DNA of 6,459 bases, taken from the NCBI GenBank assembly GCA_022571535.1, contig JACZXR010000147.1:1-6459 (forward strand), read 5' to 3'. This document shows positions 1 through 6,153 of this stretch, piece by piece. The translations under genes were made by a program, and so were the position numbers. Origin of the DNA: Deltaproteobacteria bacterium. GTDB taxonomy: Bacteria > Desulfobacterota > Binatia > UBA9968 > CAXXLF01. The notes beneath the pieces were generated by a model, which worked only from the letters and a program-made list of their open reading frames with translations, did not search any database and had not been told where the DNA came from. Each line of letters starts with the position of its first letter. Positions within the stretch are counted from its first letter, which is position 1.

Positions 1-96
1 TACCTCGCAACAGGAGAAGATAGGGCAGAGAAGGTTCCGGTGAATGTGATCCAGTAGACTTCAGCCTAAGTACGAGCCCTTGAAGACATCCTATTA

Positions 97-110
97 CCTG
101 AATCTTGCAC
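97..110 (+). repeat. Left terminal inverted repeat of the MITE
   Basis: CCTGAATCTTGCAC, 14 of 14 identical to the reverse complement of 363-376. It is immediately preceded by the target duplication TATTA at 92-96. Confidence 0.8.
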
Positions 111-324
111 CAAATGAGCCGCAAATATATAAGGCTGTGGAAAACCGCATCACAACTGACTTCTTGCGTGGATAATGAAATATGAGGATTTAACCATTCT
201 GGTTATACCCTTGCCGGGAAACCCTTGCCTATCAAGGCTGTTGTTCGAGCTTGTATTTATGCGGGTTTGCGGGCAAGGCAAATTCTAATGCTTTGCAACT
301 TACTGATATAGTTGCTATTTATAG

Positions 325-348
325 CCGTGCAAGAAATTTCTTGCACGG
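325..348. repeat. Perfect 24-bp palindrome inside the MITE
   Basis: Each 12-base half, CCGTGCAAGAAA and its complement, contains the core TCTTGCAC that also forms the inner part of both terminal repeats. The element therefore carries four copies of that core, two in each direction. Such a subterminal site is a reasonable candidate for a transposase-binding site, though a fold-back or regulatory role is equally possible. Confidence 0.65.
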
Positions 349-362
349 GAAATAATAAAATC

Positions 363-376
363 GTGCAAGATTCAGG
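363..376 (-). repeat. Right terminal inverted repeat of the MITE
   Basis: Read on the minus strand it is CCTGAATCTTGCAC, identical to 97-110. It is followed by the second TATTA copy at 377-381. The identity stops at the next inward base, so the repeat proper is 14 bp. Confidence 0.8.
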
Positions 377-384
377 TATTAATC

Positions 385-609
385 AGTTCATTAGTATCTT
401 GACACACGACATTTCCTCGAATGTCGGCATCCCTCGGGCCGAGCCATTCCGCGCACGGTCAATGGGCCTATGCCTTGTAGGCCACCGCCCCGTCATCTCC
501 AAAGGTGGCTATTCCCACAGCCCGGGCCAGAACGCAACCTCTACGTTCGGGTGCCCGCGCTCTCCAGGACTCGCCCCTCGGTCGCCTGATGTCTACTTAC
601 TAATGAACT
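385..609. other. GC-rich, hairpin-dense island bounded by 12-bp inverted repeats; no gene recognised
   Basis: AGTTCATTAGTA at 385-396 reappears as its exact reverse complement at 598-609. The enclosed DNA is richer in GC than the DNA on either side and packed with self-complementary segments: CGACATT (407-413) with AATGTCG (420-426); GGCCTA (465-470) with TAGGCC (478-483); GCCACC (481-486) with GGTGGC (504-509); and the palindrome GCCCGGGC (520-527). The middle two stems share bases 481-483, so they could be alternatives. A plus-strand frame is open across it (312-644), but its translation resembles no protein I know and begins inside the MITE, so I do not call it a gene. Possible readings are a non-autonomous element, the non-coding end of an insertion sequence (IS110/IS1111-type elements carry structured guide RNAs and subterminal inverted repeats), or a structured RNA. 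No flanking target duplication is visible. Confidence 0.4.
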
Positions 610-618
610 CCTTAGTAA
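597..618. repeat. Small inverted repeat TTACTAA / TTAGTAA
   Basis: TTACTAA (597-603) pairs with TTAGTAA (612-618) across 8 bases. It overlaps the right 12-bp repeat of the island, so the boundary is itself able to fold. Its function is unknown. Confidence 0.35.
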
Positions 619-783
619 TTACAACCGTTTGTACTACCCTCTAAATGCCTACCTCAGGTTGACATAATTGTGCGTTATCGGATTCTCTCCTCAAGAAATG
701 GGAGTTCGACGACAACGCCAAGTGCATTGCCGGTTGCTAGTGTGCTGAGTTAAGTCGGTACGATAAAGTTAATGTTGGATAAG
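619..783. other. Non-coding spacer, nothing recognised
   Basis: No reading frame here has a ribosome site or a recognisable translation. TTGACA at 658-663 matches a consensus -35 box, but the DNA 16-17 bases downstream (GATTCT or ATTCTC) is a poor -10 box and no gene follows on that strand. No tRNA-like cloverleaf is seen. Confidence 0.3.
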
Positions 784-814
784 TACCCGAGGGGGCTATT
801 AGCCCCCACGGGTA
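784..814 (-). terminator. Strong hairpin, probable terminator of the ABC operon
   Basis: TACCCG (784-789) and GGGGGCT (791-797) pair with AGCCCCC (801-807) and CGGGTA (809-814). This gives 13 base pairs broken by one mismatch, with a 3-base loop. It begins 27 bases beyond the stop codon of the binding-protein gene, the last gene of the minus-strand operon. The T-tract after the stem is weak on either strand, so it could also act as a transcript-protecting 3' hairpin. Confidence 0.7.
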
Positions 815-841
815 TATCTTGGCCTGTTTTGAGCTAGATTT

Positions 842-1840
842 TTAGGGCTTTATGTTAGGCAGAAACTCATTGGTATAGATGTCATCAAGAGGAACATTTT
901 TCTTTACGTTGTATTGACCAAATACTATATCTCTTGTCCTCTTAATTTTGTCTCGGTTTATGTAGCCAAATCCCTTCTTTCGTATCTCGTCGGTAAGGAT
1001 GACTTTCCAAATCGCCCTGATCTTGGCCGTCTCCACTTTCCTTGCACCCTTAAGCTCGGGCTTAAATTTGGCTATAATATCAAATGCACCTTTGGGGTCC
1101 TTTCGCATGTCCTTATAGGCAGTAAAGAGTGCCCTTAAGAATCCTCTTATCATCTTGGGCTTAGACCGAATGGTCTCTGGCGTTGCCATAATGCCAATAC
1201 CATATATATCGACCCCATGATCCGCAAACCAAATGGTATTGGTCTTTCTTCCATCGGGCCATCCGTAGGCGGCAACGCTGGAGAAGTAATAATCTGTCGA
1301 GGAGTCCACCTTTCCCTGTATCAGGAAAATGTCCTCCATGGCTGGAGACCTGTGGACGATTTTCACCTTGCTTGCGTCGACGCCGGCATTTTTAAACATA
1401 ATTGGCATCATGATCGATGTGGCCGCTCCCTTTGTGTCCCCTATGCTCTTTCCCTCAAGGTCCTTTGGGGTTTTTATTCCTTTGGCAGCGTCCGATACGA
1501 TGACCATAGGGGATTTGGCATAGACAATGGAAACTAGTTTAAGGTTGAGGCCTCCTGCAATGCCCTTTAGCATCACCCCCGAATCAGCATAACCCAACGT
1601 GGAGGCCCCGGTACCAACGGCTTTTATCGTCCTCCCGGAACCAAACCCCCTTTTCACTTCAACAGAGAGTCCCTCTTTTTTGAAATAGCCCTTCTCTTTG
1701 GCTATAAAGAAAGGTGCGTGATAGCCAGAGATGACCCAATCCAATGTGACAATCACCTTTTCTTGGGATATGGCCTGTCCGGAGAAAGAGACTAGGGAAA
1801 CAAGAAAAACTACGATCAGACTTATGGCTTTGGTCTTCAT
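842..1840 (-). CDS. ABC transporter periplasmic substrate-binding protein, NMT1/THI5-like (SsuA/TauA/ThiY type)
   Basis: The 332-residue product is the solute-capturing component of the importer and acts in the periplasm. Residues 1-23 are a typical signal peptide: basic MKTK, a hydrophobic core, then SGQA as the likely cleavage site; no lipobox cysteine is present. The mature part starts VIVTLDW and carries HAPFFIAKEKGYFKKEGLSV (41-60), the hallmark N-terminal segment of the NMT1/THI5-like fold. It is followed by the GTGASTLGYAD segment (77-86) and GIKTPKDLEGKSIG (121-134), both usual in NitT/TauT binding proteins. Length is normal for the family. The ATG start has a good ribosome site, GGGAGG, seven bases upstream. 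It lies 79 bases downstream of the ATPase gene and closes the operon. Family members bind sulfonates, taurine, pyrimidines or other small organics; the sequence alone does not settle which, and no metabolic neighbour helps. Confidence 0.93.
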   Translation of the reverse strand: MKTKAISLIVVFLVSLVSFSGQAISQEKVIVTLDWVISGYHAPFFIAKEKGYFKKEGLSVEVKRGFGSGRTIKAVGTGASTLGYADSGVMLKGIAGGLNLKLVSIVYAKSPMVIVSDAAKGIKTPKDLEGKSIGDTKGAATSIMMPIMFKNAGVDASKVKIVHRSPAMEDIFLIQGKVDSSTDYYFSSVAAYGWPDGRKTNTIWFADHGVDIYGIGIMATPETIRSKPKMIRGFLRALFTAYKDMRKDPKGAFDIIAKFKPELKGARKVETAKIRAIWKVILTDEIRKKGFGYINRDKIKRTRDIVFGQYNVKKNVPLDDIYTNEFLPNIKP

Positions 1841-1916
1841 TTTTTAACCCTCCCAATCTTTGGTTTTACTTGTAATGTTTTCTTCTATTTCAATTAATAA
1901 AAAGATTCAAGCGGCT

Positions 1917-1933
1917 CGATCATTTTTTGATCG
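1917..1933. repeat. Short hairpin over the ATPase stop codon
   Basis: CGATCA (1917-1922) pairs with TGATCG (1928-1933) around five T bases, and the ATPase stop codon lies within the stem. It lacks an adjacent T-tract on the minus strand, so it is a weak candidate for partial termination or RNA processing before the binding-protein gene. Confidence 0.3.
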
Positions 1934-2666
1934 CGCTCCTCAATAGAGTGCACAACCTGCCAAACTCCTTTTCATACTTGTCCGAGGGTTCCCTTGGCCG
2001 TTTAAAGTTAACATCTACAGTAAGAACCACCTTGCTAGGCCTAGGGCTTAAGACCACCACCCGGTCAGATAGAAATACCGCCTCAGGGATGCTGTGGGTA
2101 ATGAAGAGTACGGTTTTTTTCTTAGTCTCCCAGATTCTTTGAAGCTCAAGGTTCATATCGTCCCTGGTAAGGGCGTCGAGGGATCCAAAAGGCTCATCCA
2201 TTAGTAGAATGGGGGGATCTGTAATTAGTGCCCTGCAAAGGGAGACCCTCTGCTGCATCCCCCCGGAAAGCTCCGACGGAAGGAAGTTTTCAAATCCGAT
2301 TAGATCTACAAGTTTTATCAGCTCCATTGCCTTTTCTTGGTAAGACCTTCGGGGAAGCTTTAGTATCTCAATGGGGAGCAATATATTGTCAAGAACCGTC
2401 CGCCACTTCAAAAGAACGGGATTTTGAAAGACCATCCCGATTTGCTTTGCCGGGCCATCAACGGGGCTCCCATTAACTGCGACCCCTCCCGCAGTTCTTG
2501 GGAGTAACCCTGAGGTGATTTTAAGAAGGGTGGTTTTGCCGCACCCACTTGGCCCCACCACCGAAACGAATTCTTTATCAAAAATCTTAATGTTTAGGTC
2601 TTCAATGGCGTGCACCTCTCCTTTTGAGGTCCTAAATGTCTTCTCTAAAGCTTGGAATTCAATCAT
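1920..2666 (-). CDS. ABC transporter ATP-binding protein, NitT/TauT family (SsuB/TauB-like)
   Basis: This 248-residue cytoplasmic ATPase powers import. All nucleotide-binding motifs are intact (numbered from the chosen ATG): Walker A GPSGCGKTT (38-46), Q-loop glutamine 81 in VFQNP, signature LSGGMQQR (133-140), Walker B ILLMDEP (153-159) with catalytic glutamate 158, D-loop SLDA (162-165) and switch histidine 191 in FITHSIPEA. The conserved DALTR stretch after the D-loop and the length are typical of SsuB/TauB/NrtD-type subunits. The start chosen is the ATG giving MIEFQALEKTF, which matches how family members begin. The frame stays open upstream to a TTG at 2735, overlapping the permease end, but that extension (KGFPYPGASEDS...) looks non-coding and has no ribosome site. 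The ATG itself has only a weak AGAAAAG upstream. The gene follows the permease by 31 bases. Confidence 0.93.
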   Translation of the reverse strand: MIEFQALEKTFRTSKGEVHAIEDLNIKIFDKEFVSVVGPSGCGKTTLLKITSGLLPRTAGGVAVNGSPVDGPAKQIGMVFQNPVLLKWRTVLDNILLPIEILKLPRRSYQEKAMELIKLVDLIGFENFLPSELSGGMQQRVSLCRALITDPPILLMDEPFGSLDALTRDDMNLELQRIWETKKKTVLFITHSIPEAVFLSDRVVVLSPRPSKVVLTVDVNFKRPREPSDKYEKEFGRLCTLLRSAIKK

Positions 2667-2697
2667 GACTTTTCTATGATCGTTGCTCTTCACTGCA

Positions 2698-3489
2698 CTA
2701 TCCTCTGAAGCTCCAGGGTATGGAAAGCCTTTCAATCAACATAATGATTCCGAAAAGGATGATTCCGGCCAGTGATAGGATGATCAAGGCGGCAAACATG
2801 AGGGGAGTATCCAAGGTAGAATTCGAGACTATGATGAGATAGCCAAGACCGCTGTCTCCACCTATGAATTCCGCCACTACGGCTCCAATCACAGCTAAGG
2901 TTATAGCAATTTTCAAGCCGTCAAAGATCTGAGGGAGCGCATTTTTAAACCTGAGCTTGAGGAATGTTTGCCACCTATTTGCCTGGATGACCCGAAACAG
3001 ATCAAGCATTTCAGGGTCGACGGATGTGAAGCCTCCGAGGCTGTTTATTACTATTGGAAAGAAGGCTATGGTGAAGGCTATAACCACTTTGGGCAGAATT
3101 CCGTATCCCAACCATAGGAGAAGAAGCGGAGCAAAGGCTACCTTTGGAAGAACCTGGGATAGAACAATGAGGGGATAAAGGGCTCTATTCAAGAGTGAAA
3201 AATGAGTCATGGCGATTGCAAGAGTGAGCCCCACCACGACGGATAATAAAAAACCCAGGATGATTTCATTCATAGTCGTGTAAGCATGATCTAATAAAAG
3301 GGGAATATTGAACGCAATGTATTTGAAGGCAACTGAAGGAGGAGGCATTACAATTGGGTGAATATTAGCAGCCCTCACAAATACTTCCCAAAGGACTAAA
3401 AATAGAACCAGGGTCAGAAAGGGAGCAAGCTTTGTTCCTTTAATGGGGGTATATGTATCGAGACCTTTTACCGTCTGCTTCTCATCCAT
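2698..3489 (-). CDS. ABC transporter permease, NitT/TauT family (SsuC/TauC-like)
   Basis: This 263-residue inner-membrane protein forms the translocation channel and is the first gene of the operon. Six hydrophobic helices are visible at roughly 22-40, 75-94, 103-127, 131-150, 194-210 and 231-253. Between helices four and five lies the cytoplasmic EAA-type loop (about 160-188), VDPEMLDLFRVIQANRWQTF followed by a conserved-looking ALPQIFDGLKI, which docks on the ATPase. The segment FIGGDSGLGYLI (about 208-219) is also characteristic of BPD_transp_1 permeases of this group. The start is the ATG giving MDEKQTVKGL, supported by TTGGAG five bases upstream. The frame is open further to a TTG at 3573, but that extra 28-residue stretch is proline- and charge-mixed, lacks a ribosome site, and overlaps a candidate promoter. 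The substrate is not predictable from the permease. Confidence 0.93.
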   Translation of the reverse strand: MDEKQTVKGLDTYTPIKGTKLAPFLTLVLFLVLWEVFVRAANIHPIVMPPPSVAFKYIAFNIPLLLDHAYTTMNEIILGFLLSVVVGLTLAIAMTHFSLLNRALYPLIVLSQVLPKVAFAPLLLLWLGYGILPKVVIAFTIAFFPIVINSLGGFTSVDPEMLDLFRVIQANRWQTFLKLRFKNALPQIFDGLKIAITLAVIGAVVAEFIGGDSGLGYLIIVSNSTLDTPLMFAALIILSLAGIILFGIIMLIERLSIPWSFRG

Positions 3490-3494
3490 TGAAA

Positions 3495-3500
3495 CTCCAA
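3495..3500 (-). promoter_or_regulatory. Ribosome binding site fixing the permease start
   Basis: On the minus strand this reads TTGGAG and lies five bases before the ATG at 3489. It is the reason for preferring that start over the upstream TTG at 3573. Confidence 0.6.
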
Positions 3501-3507
3501 TGTATTT

Positions 3508-3642
3508 ATGAAAAGAGGGAAGCCTTACGATGGTACCAATATCACAAGGGGGAGGGCTGTCAAGAAGGGCCAATTCCCCGACTATTTAGACGTGATTGCA
3601 GATGAGTTGGGGGATAGGATTCCTCTCAGGACGCATCAATGA
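3508..3642 (+). CDS. Unrecognised 44-residue ORF, possible small gene or gene remnant
   Basis: The frame runs ATG to TGA and gives MKRGKPYDGTNITRG... ending ...DELGDRIPLRTHQ. Its residue composition looks protein-like, with an acidic helix-like middle (PDYLDVIADELGD) and a basic N terminus, which is why I list it. Against it: no clear ribosome site precedes the ATG, it is very short, and it overlaps the region expected to hold the ABC operon promoter on the other strand. It has no membrane segment, signal peptide or motif I can name. It could be the surviving C-terminal part of a decayed gene, a small divergent gene, or chance. Confidence 0.25.
   Translation: MKRGKPYDGTNITRGRAVKKGQFPDYLDVIADELGDRIPLRTHQ
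3536..3563 (-). promoter_or_regulatory. Possible sigma70-type promoter of the ABC operon
   Basis: On the minus strand a perfect TTGACA (3558-3563) is followed after 16 bases by TATTGG (3536-3541), a partial -10 match. It would place the transcript start some 40 bases before the permease start codon. The -10 box is poor, so this is tentative. No operator palindrome or riboswitch was recognised. Confidence 0.3.
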
Positions 3643-3708
3643 CACTCGGAGCACTTCCAGAAACATAAACTGTTCCAACTTTAGGAACGGCGGTTCAGAA
3701 TAATAAGA

Positions 3709-3731
3709 GGGCCGAGCATTTAACTCGGCCC
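3709..3731. terminator. Stable hairpin, possible terminator
   Basis: GGGCCGAG (3709-3716) pairs perfectly with CTCGGCCC (3724-3731) around a 7-base loop. On the minus strand it is followed by the T-rich TCTTATTATTCT, so it could end a transcript running leftward toward the ABC operon. No intact gene lies upstream of it on that strand. Confidence 0.4.
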
Positions 3732-3847
3732 CATTATGCCATGCCCCATGCATGGCTCAAAATCTTCCATCCCTTCGCCAGAGACACCATTACTAAATTC
3801 GTCGCTGGCTGTCAAGAAAAACCCCAGTACATGAAAGGTCCCCTGGC

Positions 3848-3878
3848 AGGCCTTGTAGAGGCCTATAAAGACTTTTTT
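3848..3878 (+). terminator. Weak hairpin with downstream T-run
   Basis: Two AGGCCT blocks (3848-3853 and 3859-3864) can pair around five bases, and a run of six T bases begins about eight bases later. The gap between stem and T-run is larger than usual, and no plus-strand gene other than the doubtful 44-codon ORF precedes it. Confidence 0.25.
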
Positions 3879-3902
3879 GTGTAGGCTGCGAGAGGCTCTT
3901 CA

Positions 3903-3919
3903 CCTGCGTCTTGCACCAA
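3903..3919 (+). repeat. Second copy of the MITE end, possible relic
   Basis: CCTGCGTCTTGCACCAA differs at only two of 17 positions from the left end of the MITE at 97-113, in the same orientation. A weak facing partner is TCAAATCTTGCATC on the minus strand at 4053-4066, which keeps only AATCTTGCA intact. No target duplication is visible, so this may be a decayed element of about 165 bp or an isolated end. Confidence 0.4.
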
Positions 3920-4053
3920 CTTGACCTATTTCAAGGTTCCCTGATAACCCTTTCCTCAGATTAATAAGGCTGCTCTCTTGAAAAATTAAATTGAAGTTTG
4001 GTTTCCAATTACCACCTTGAAACTAGGAAGATGTTAAATAGTGAACCAGGCGG

Positions 4054-5022
4054 ATGCAAGATTTGAGTGTGGTGGATCTAATAGTCAAGATGGCTCAGCC
4101 GAATCCTGACTCCCGACAGTTACCCCTGCGGCGATTGGTTCTATCCCCCTATTTCTCTGCCGCCATTGCCATGCTGTTATGGGCATTCAGCTTTGTCGTG
4201 ATACGCGGGACGCACGAAATGGTGCCGCCGATCGGTCTAAACTTCTGGCGATCGTGTCTCGCACTACTGCTGCTCCTCGCAATGGGGTTTTCTCACCTAC
4301 GGCTTGAGATGCGGGCGATCCTGAATCAGTGGAAGACGTTCTTCCTTCTCGGATTTCTACTCGTTTTGATTGGCAATACGGCGATGTTCGTTGGGCTTCA
4401 ATCCACCACCGCGATCAATGGGGGGCTGCTCAACTCGATGGGGCCAGTTGTCATTGTCGTTTTTTCATGGCTGTTGTTCCGTGAGACGGTGACGCCGCTG
4501 CAAATGCTCGGCATCCTTACCTCTCTTGCCGGTGTGATAATCTTGATCACCCGTGCCGACACCACGGTCTTGACCGCTCTCGATTTTAACCGGGGTGATC
4601 TGTGGTTCCTGGTGGCGGTGATCGGTTGGGCTCTTTATGCAGTTCTGATCAGGCGCACGGCGCCGACCATGCATTCCCTGGCATTCATGACGGCGGTGAC
4701 GTTATGCGGGATAGTGTTCCTGTTTCCCCTATACCTGTGGGAAAGCCTTACCCAAAGACCGACGGAGTTCAATGCACCAACCGTGCTCAGCATCATTTAC
4801 CTCGGTCTCTTCACCGCGGTCTTCGCCATCCTCTTGTGGACTAGGGCGATTCGGATGATTGGCGCCAATAACGTGGGGTTGTTCATCCACCTGGTGCCTG
4901 TATTCAGCGTCATCCTTGCGATCATCTTCCTGGGAGAGGTTCTGCGCGGTTTCCATCTCATCGGCATAGCGCTGATCGCGATTGGGATCTATCTGACGAC
5001 GGTCATTGGCTCCAAGGTTTGA
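4054..5022 (+). CDS. EamA-domain (DMT superfamily) membrane transporter
   Basis: The 322-residue product is an inner-membrane permease with about ten hydrophobic helices arranged as two tandem EamA repeats, roughly residues 34-166 and 182-316. The first repeat starts SAAIAMLLWAFSFVVIRG and ends with LLFRETVTPLQMLGILTSLA; the second ends with IFLGEVLRGFHLIGIALIAI. A short helix followed by RE or GE plus the next helix is the standard closing pattern of each EamA half. Family members export metabolites or amino acids, or take up nucleotide-sugar-like compounds; the substrate here is unknown. The start is uncertain: the ATG at 4054 has only AGG close upstream and lies in a MITE-end-like sequence, while the ATG at 4090 (MAQPNPDS) would remove 12 residues that precede the first helix. 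It stands alone on its strand and converges on the other DMT gene. Confidence 0.9.
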   Translation: MQDLSVVDLIVKMAQPNPDSRQLPLRRLVLSPYFSAAIAMLLWAFSFVVIRGTHEMVPPIGLNFWRSCLALLLLLAMGFSHLRLEMRAILNQWKTFFLLGFLLVLIGNTAMFVGLQSTTAINGGLLNSMGPVVIVVFSWLLFRETVTPLQMLGILTSLAGVIILITRADTTVLTALDFNRGDLWFLVAVIGWALYAVLIRRTAPTMHSLAFMTAVTLCGIVFLFPLYLWESLTQRPTEFNAPTVLSIIYLGLFTAVFAILLWTRAIRMIGANNVGLFIHLVPVFSVILAIIFLGEVLRGFHLIGIALIAIGIYLTTVIGSKV

Positions 5023-5209
5023 TTGTATTGGCCCGGAGTCGCCCTGGGCTTGGAATTGCTCGGTGTAAAACCGTCAGGATGCAGTTCAACGACGCTCTCA
5101 TTGGGCCTTGTTGTATCAACTGCTCATTATGAAGCGTGAAAACCCTCTGCCTCTGCTCGCATCTCTTAACTCGCCTATTTGCAGCCAAGTCAAGAGGAAA
5201 GTGAGCGCC

Positions 5210-6130
5210 TTAGGTGTGGACCTGATTTGCACGAGGACTGTCTATGAGCCGCCTGGAGACGAGGTGTATCCCCGCAAAGACGAGTACCGCGCAGAGTAGT
5301 TCTCGGGGACCGAAGCTCTCACGAAGGATGATGACGGCAGCCACAGATGACAGAACGGGCTGCAGGTAGATGTAGACGGCGGTCACCGATGCCGAGACCC
5401 GGCTCAAGACCCAGGAATTTAGGAAGTAAGCCAATATGGTGGGAAAGAGAAGAATCCAAAGCAAGGAGAGCTTTGCCTTGAGGATGGCGTCAGGGGGGTA
5501 CCAGGGTCTGCCCCAGGCGATGAGGGGCACCACGGGCACGGCCAGAACAAAGATCCATGCGACCACGACGAGGGGCGGCCGGCGGGTGAGCAGGGGGCGG
5601 GCCAGAACGAGGTAGAGAGAGTAAGAAATGGCGGTGACCAATATTAGAAGGTTTCCAAGAAGGTGCTCAGGGGATATTTCGGCCCCCCTGAAGATGAAGA
5701 GCTGCCCGGTGCCCGCCAAGGCCAAAAACATACCCAGGCCTCTTGAGTACGAAAAGGTCTCCTGTCCAAGAAGGAGGGCGAAGGCATAGGTGCATATGGG
5801 AATGATGGCAATGATGAGACCGACGTTTACGGCTGTGCTCCTGGACAGCCCCTCGATGAAGAAGACCTGGTTGATAGTGACGCCAAGAATACTCAGGACA
5901 AGCGCCCAGACGGTCTCGCGCGCTGAGAGCCACCAGCGGTCAGGGTGGAGAAGCCTGGCGGCCAGAATTAAGAAGGCTGCCCCCACGAGCACCCTCCAGG
6001 CGGCGATCGCCAGCCGATCGAAGCCTTCCAGGGCCAGCTTTCCAGCTACGGGGAGGGAGGCGAAGATCACCTGCACGAGTAGGAGAGAAAGGTGTGAGGC
6101 TACCGAGACTTCTGTCTTTGTCGAAGGCAC
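5210..6130 (-). CDS. EamA-domain (DMT superfamily) membrane transporter, second type
   Basis: This 306-residue integral membrane protein has two EamA repeats, about residues 13-147 and 160-293, with ten predicted helices. Family features include FASLPVAGKLALEG in helix one, RSTAVNVGLIIAIIPICTYA in the first half, LLGQETFSYSRGLGMFLALA closing it, and AVYIYLQPVLSSVAAVIILR with ESFGPRELLCAVLVFAGIHL closing the second. It is the drug/metabolite-type arrangement in full length; the substrate is unknown. It is not a recent duplicate of the gene at 4054, since the two align only in the family's generic positions. The start is a GTG at 6130, preceded by AAGGAA about nine bases upstream and GGGAG two bases upstream; no ATG alternative lies near. 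Codons are richer in G and C than in the ABC operon. The two DMT genes end 187 bases apart with no clear terminator between them. Confidence 0.9.
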   Translation of the reverse strand: MPSTKTEVSVASHLSLLLVQVIFASLPVAGKLALEGFDRLAIAAWRVLVGAAFLILAARLLHPDRWWLSARETVWALVLSILGVTINQVFFIEGLSRSTAVNVGLIIAIIPICTYAFALLLGQETFSYSRGLGMFLALAGTGQLFIFRGAEISPEHLLGNLLILVTAISYSLYLVLARPLLTRRPPLVVVAWIFVLAVPVVPLIAWGRPWYPPDAILKAKLSLLWILLFPTILAYFLNSWVLSRVSASVTAVYIYLQPVLSSVAAVIILRESFGPRELLCAVLVFAGIHLVSRRLIDSPRANQVHT

Positions 6131-6153
6131 TGCTCCCTGTTCCTTTTATTTGC

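Larger units (their letters stand above)
97..376. mobile_element. 280-bp MITE-like element, IS1380-like ends, TATTA target duplication
   Basis: Seen directly: the left end CCTGAATCTTGCAC (97-110) recurs as a perfect reverse complement at 363-376, and both ends are flanked by the same 5 bases, TATTA (92-96 and 377-381). Terminal inverted repeats plus a target duplication define a transposed unit. The interior has no transposase-length reading frame, so it must have been moved in trans. On the minus strand a short open frame runs into the left end and stops in the duplicated TATTA, finishing ...GSFGARFR; it may be a leftover of a transposase C terminus. From memory, IS1380-family ends begin CCT and resemble those of ISEcp1 (CCTAGATTCTACGT), hence the family suggestion. 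The element boundaries are well supported; the family assignment is only moderately so. Confidence 0.8.
3643..4053. other. Intergenic spacer with hairpins and a MITE-end relic, no confident gene
   Basis: Beyond the 44-codon ORF there is no supported coding region. Short minus-strand frames are open around 3870-4030, one ending ...GNLEIGQVGARRR exactly at the MITE-like end at 3903. They are too short and unrecognised to call. A 9-bp inverted repeat, TTTCAAGGT (3929-3937) with ACCTTGAAA (4014-4022), lies upstream of the DMT gene. No convincing promoter with both boxes was found for that gene. Confidence 0.4.

Noticed and set aside
1..57. Possible C-terminal end of a plus-strand gene (YLATGEDRAEKVPVNVIQ then stop)
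   Set aside because: Only 18 codons enter from the window edge, and the other frames are also open for part of the stretch, so it cannot be supported without upstream sequence.
312..644. Plus-strand open frame of 110 codons
   Set aside because: It starts inside the MITE, runs across the hairpin-rich island, has no ribosome site and no recognisable protein features; the openness is best explained by GC-rich structured DNA.
914..1537. Plus-strand frames antisense to the binding-protein gene
   Set aside because: They are shadows of a well-supported minus-strand gene with signal peptide, ribosome site and family motifs.
2667..2735. Upstream TTG start extending the ATPase by 23 residues
   Set aside because: It has no ribosome site, overlaps the permease end, and the extension does not resemble the family's N terminus.
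3490..3573. Upstream TTG start extending the permease by 28 residues
   Set aside because: A good ribosome site marks the ATG at 3489, and the extension looks non-coding.
3590..3660. Possible TPP riboswitch upstream of the ABC operon, from a CTGAGAGG on the minus strand
   Set aside because: The other conserved elements of a TPP aptamer, such as ACCTGAT and the GCG-AGGGA closing segment, are absent nearby.
5003..5299. Open frames on both strands across the gap between the DMT genes
   Set aside because: They are short, overlap the ends of real genes, and show no ribosome site or recognisable translation.
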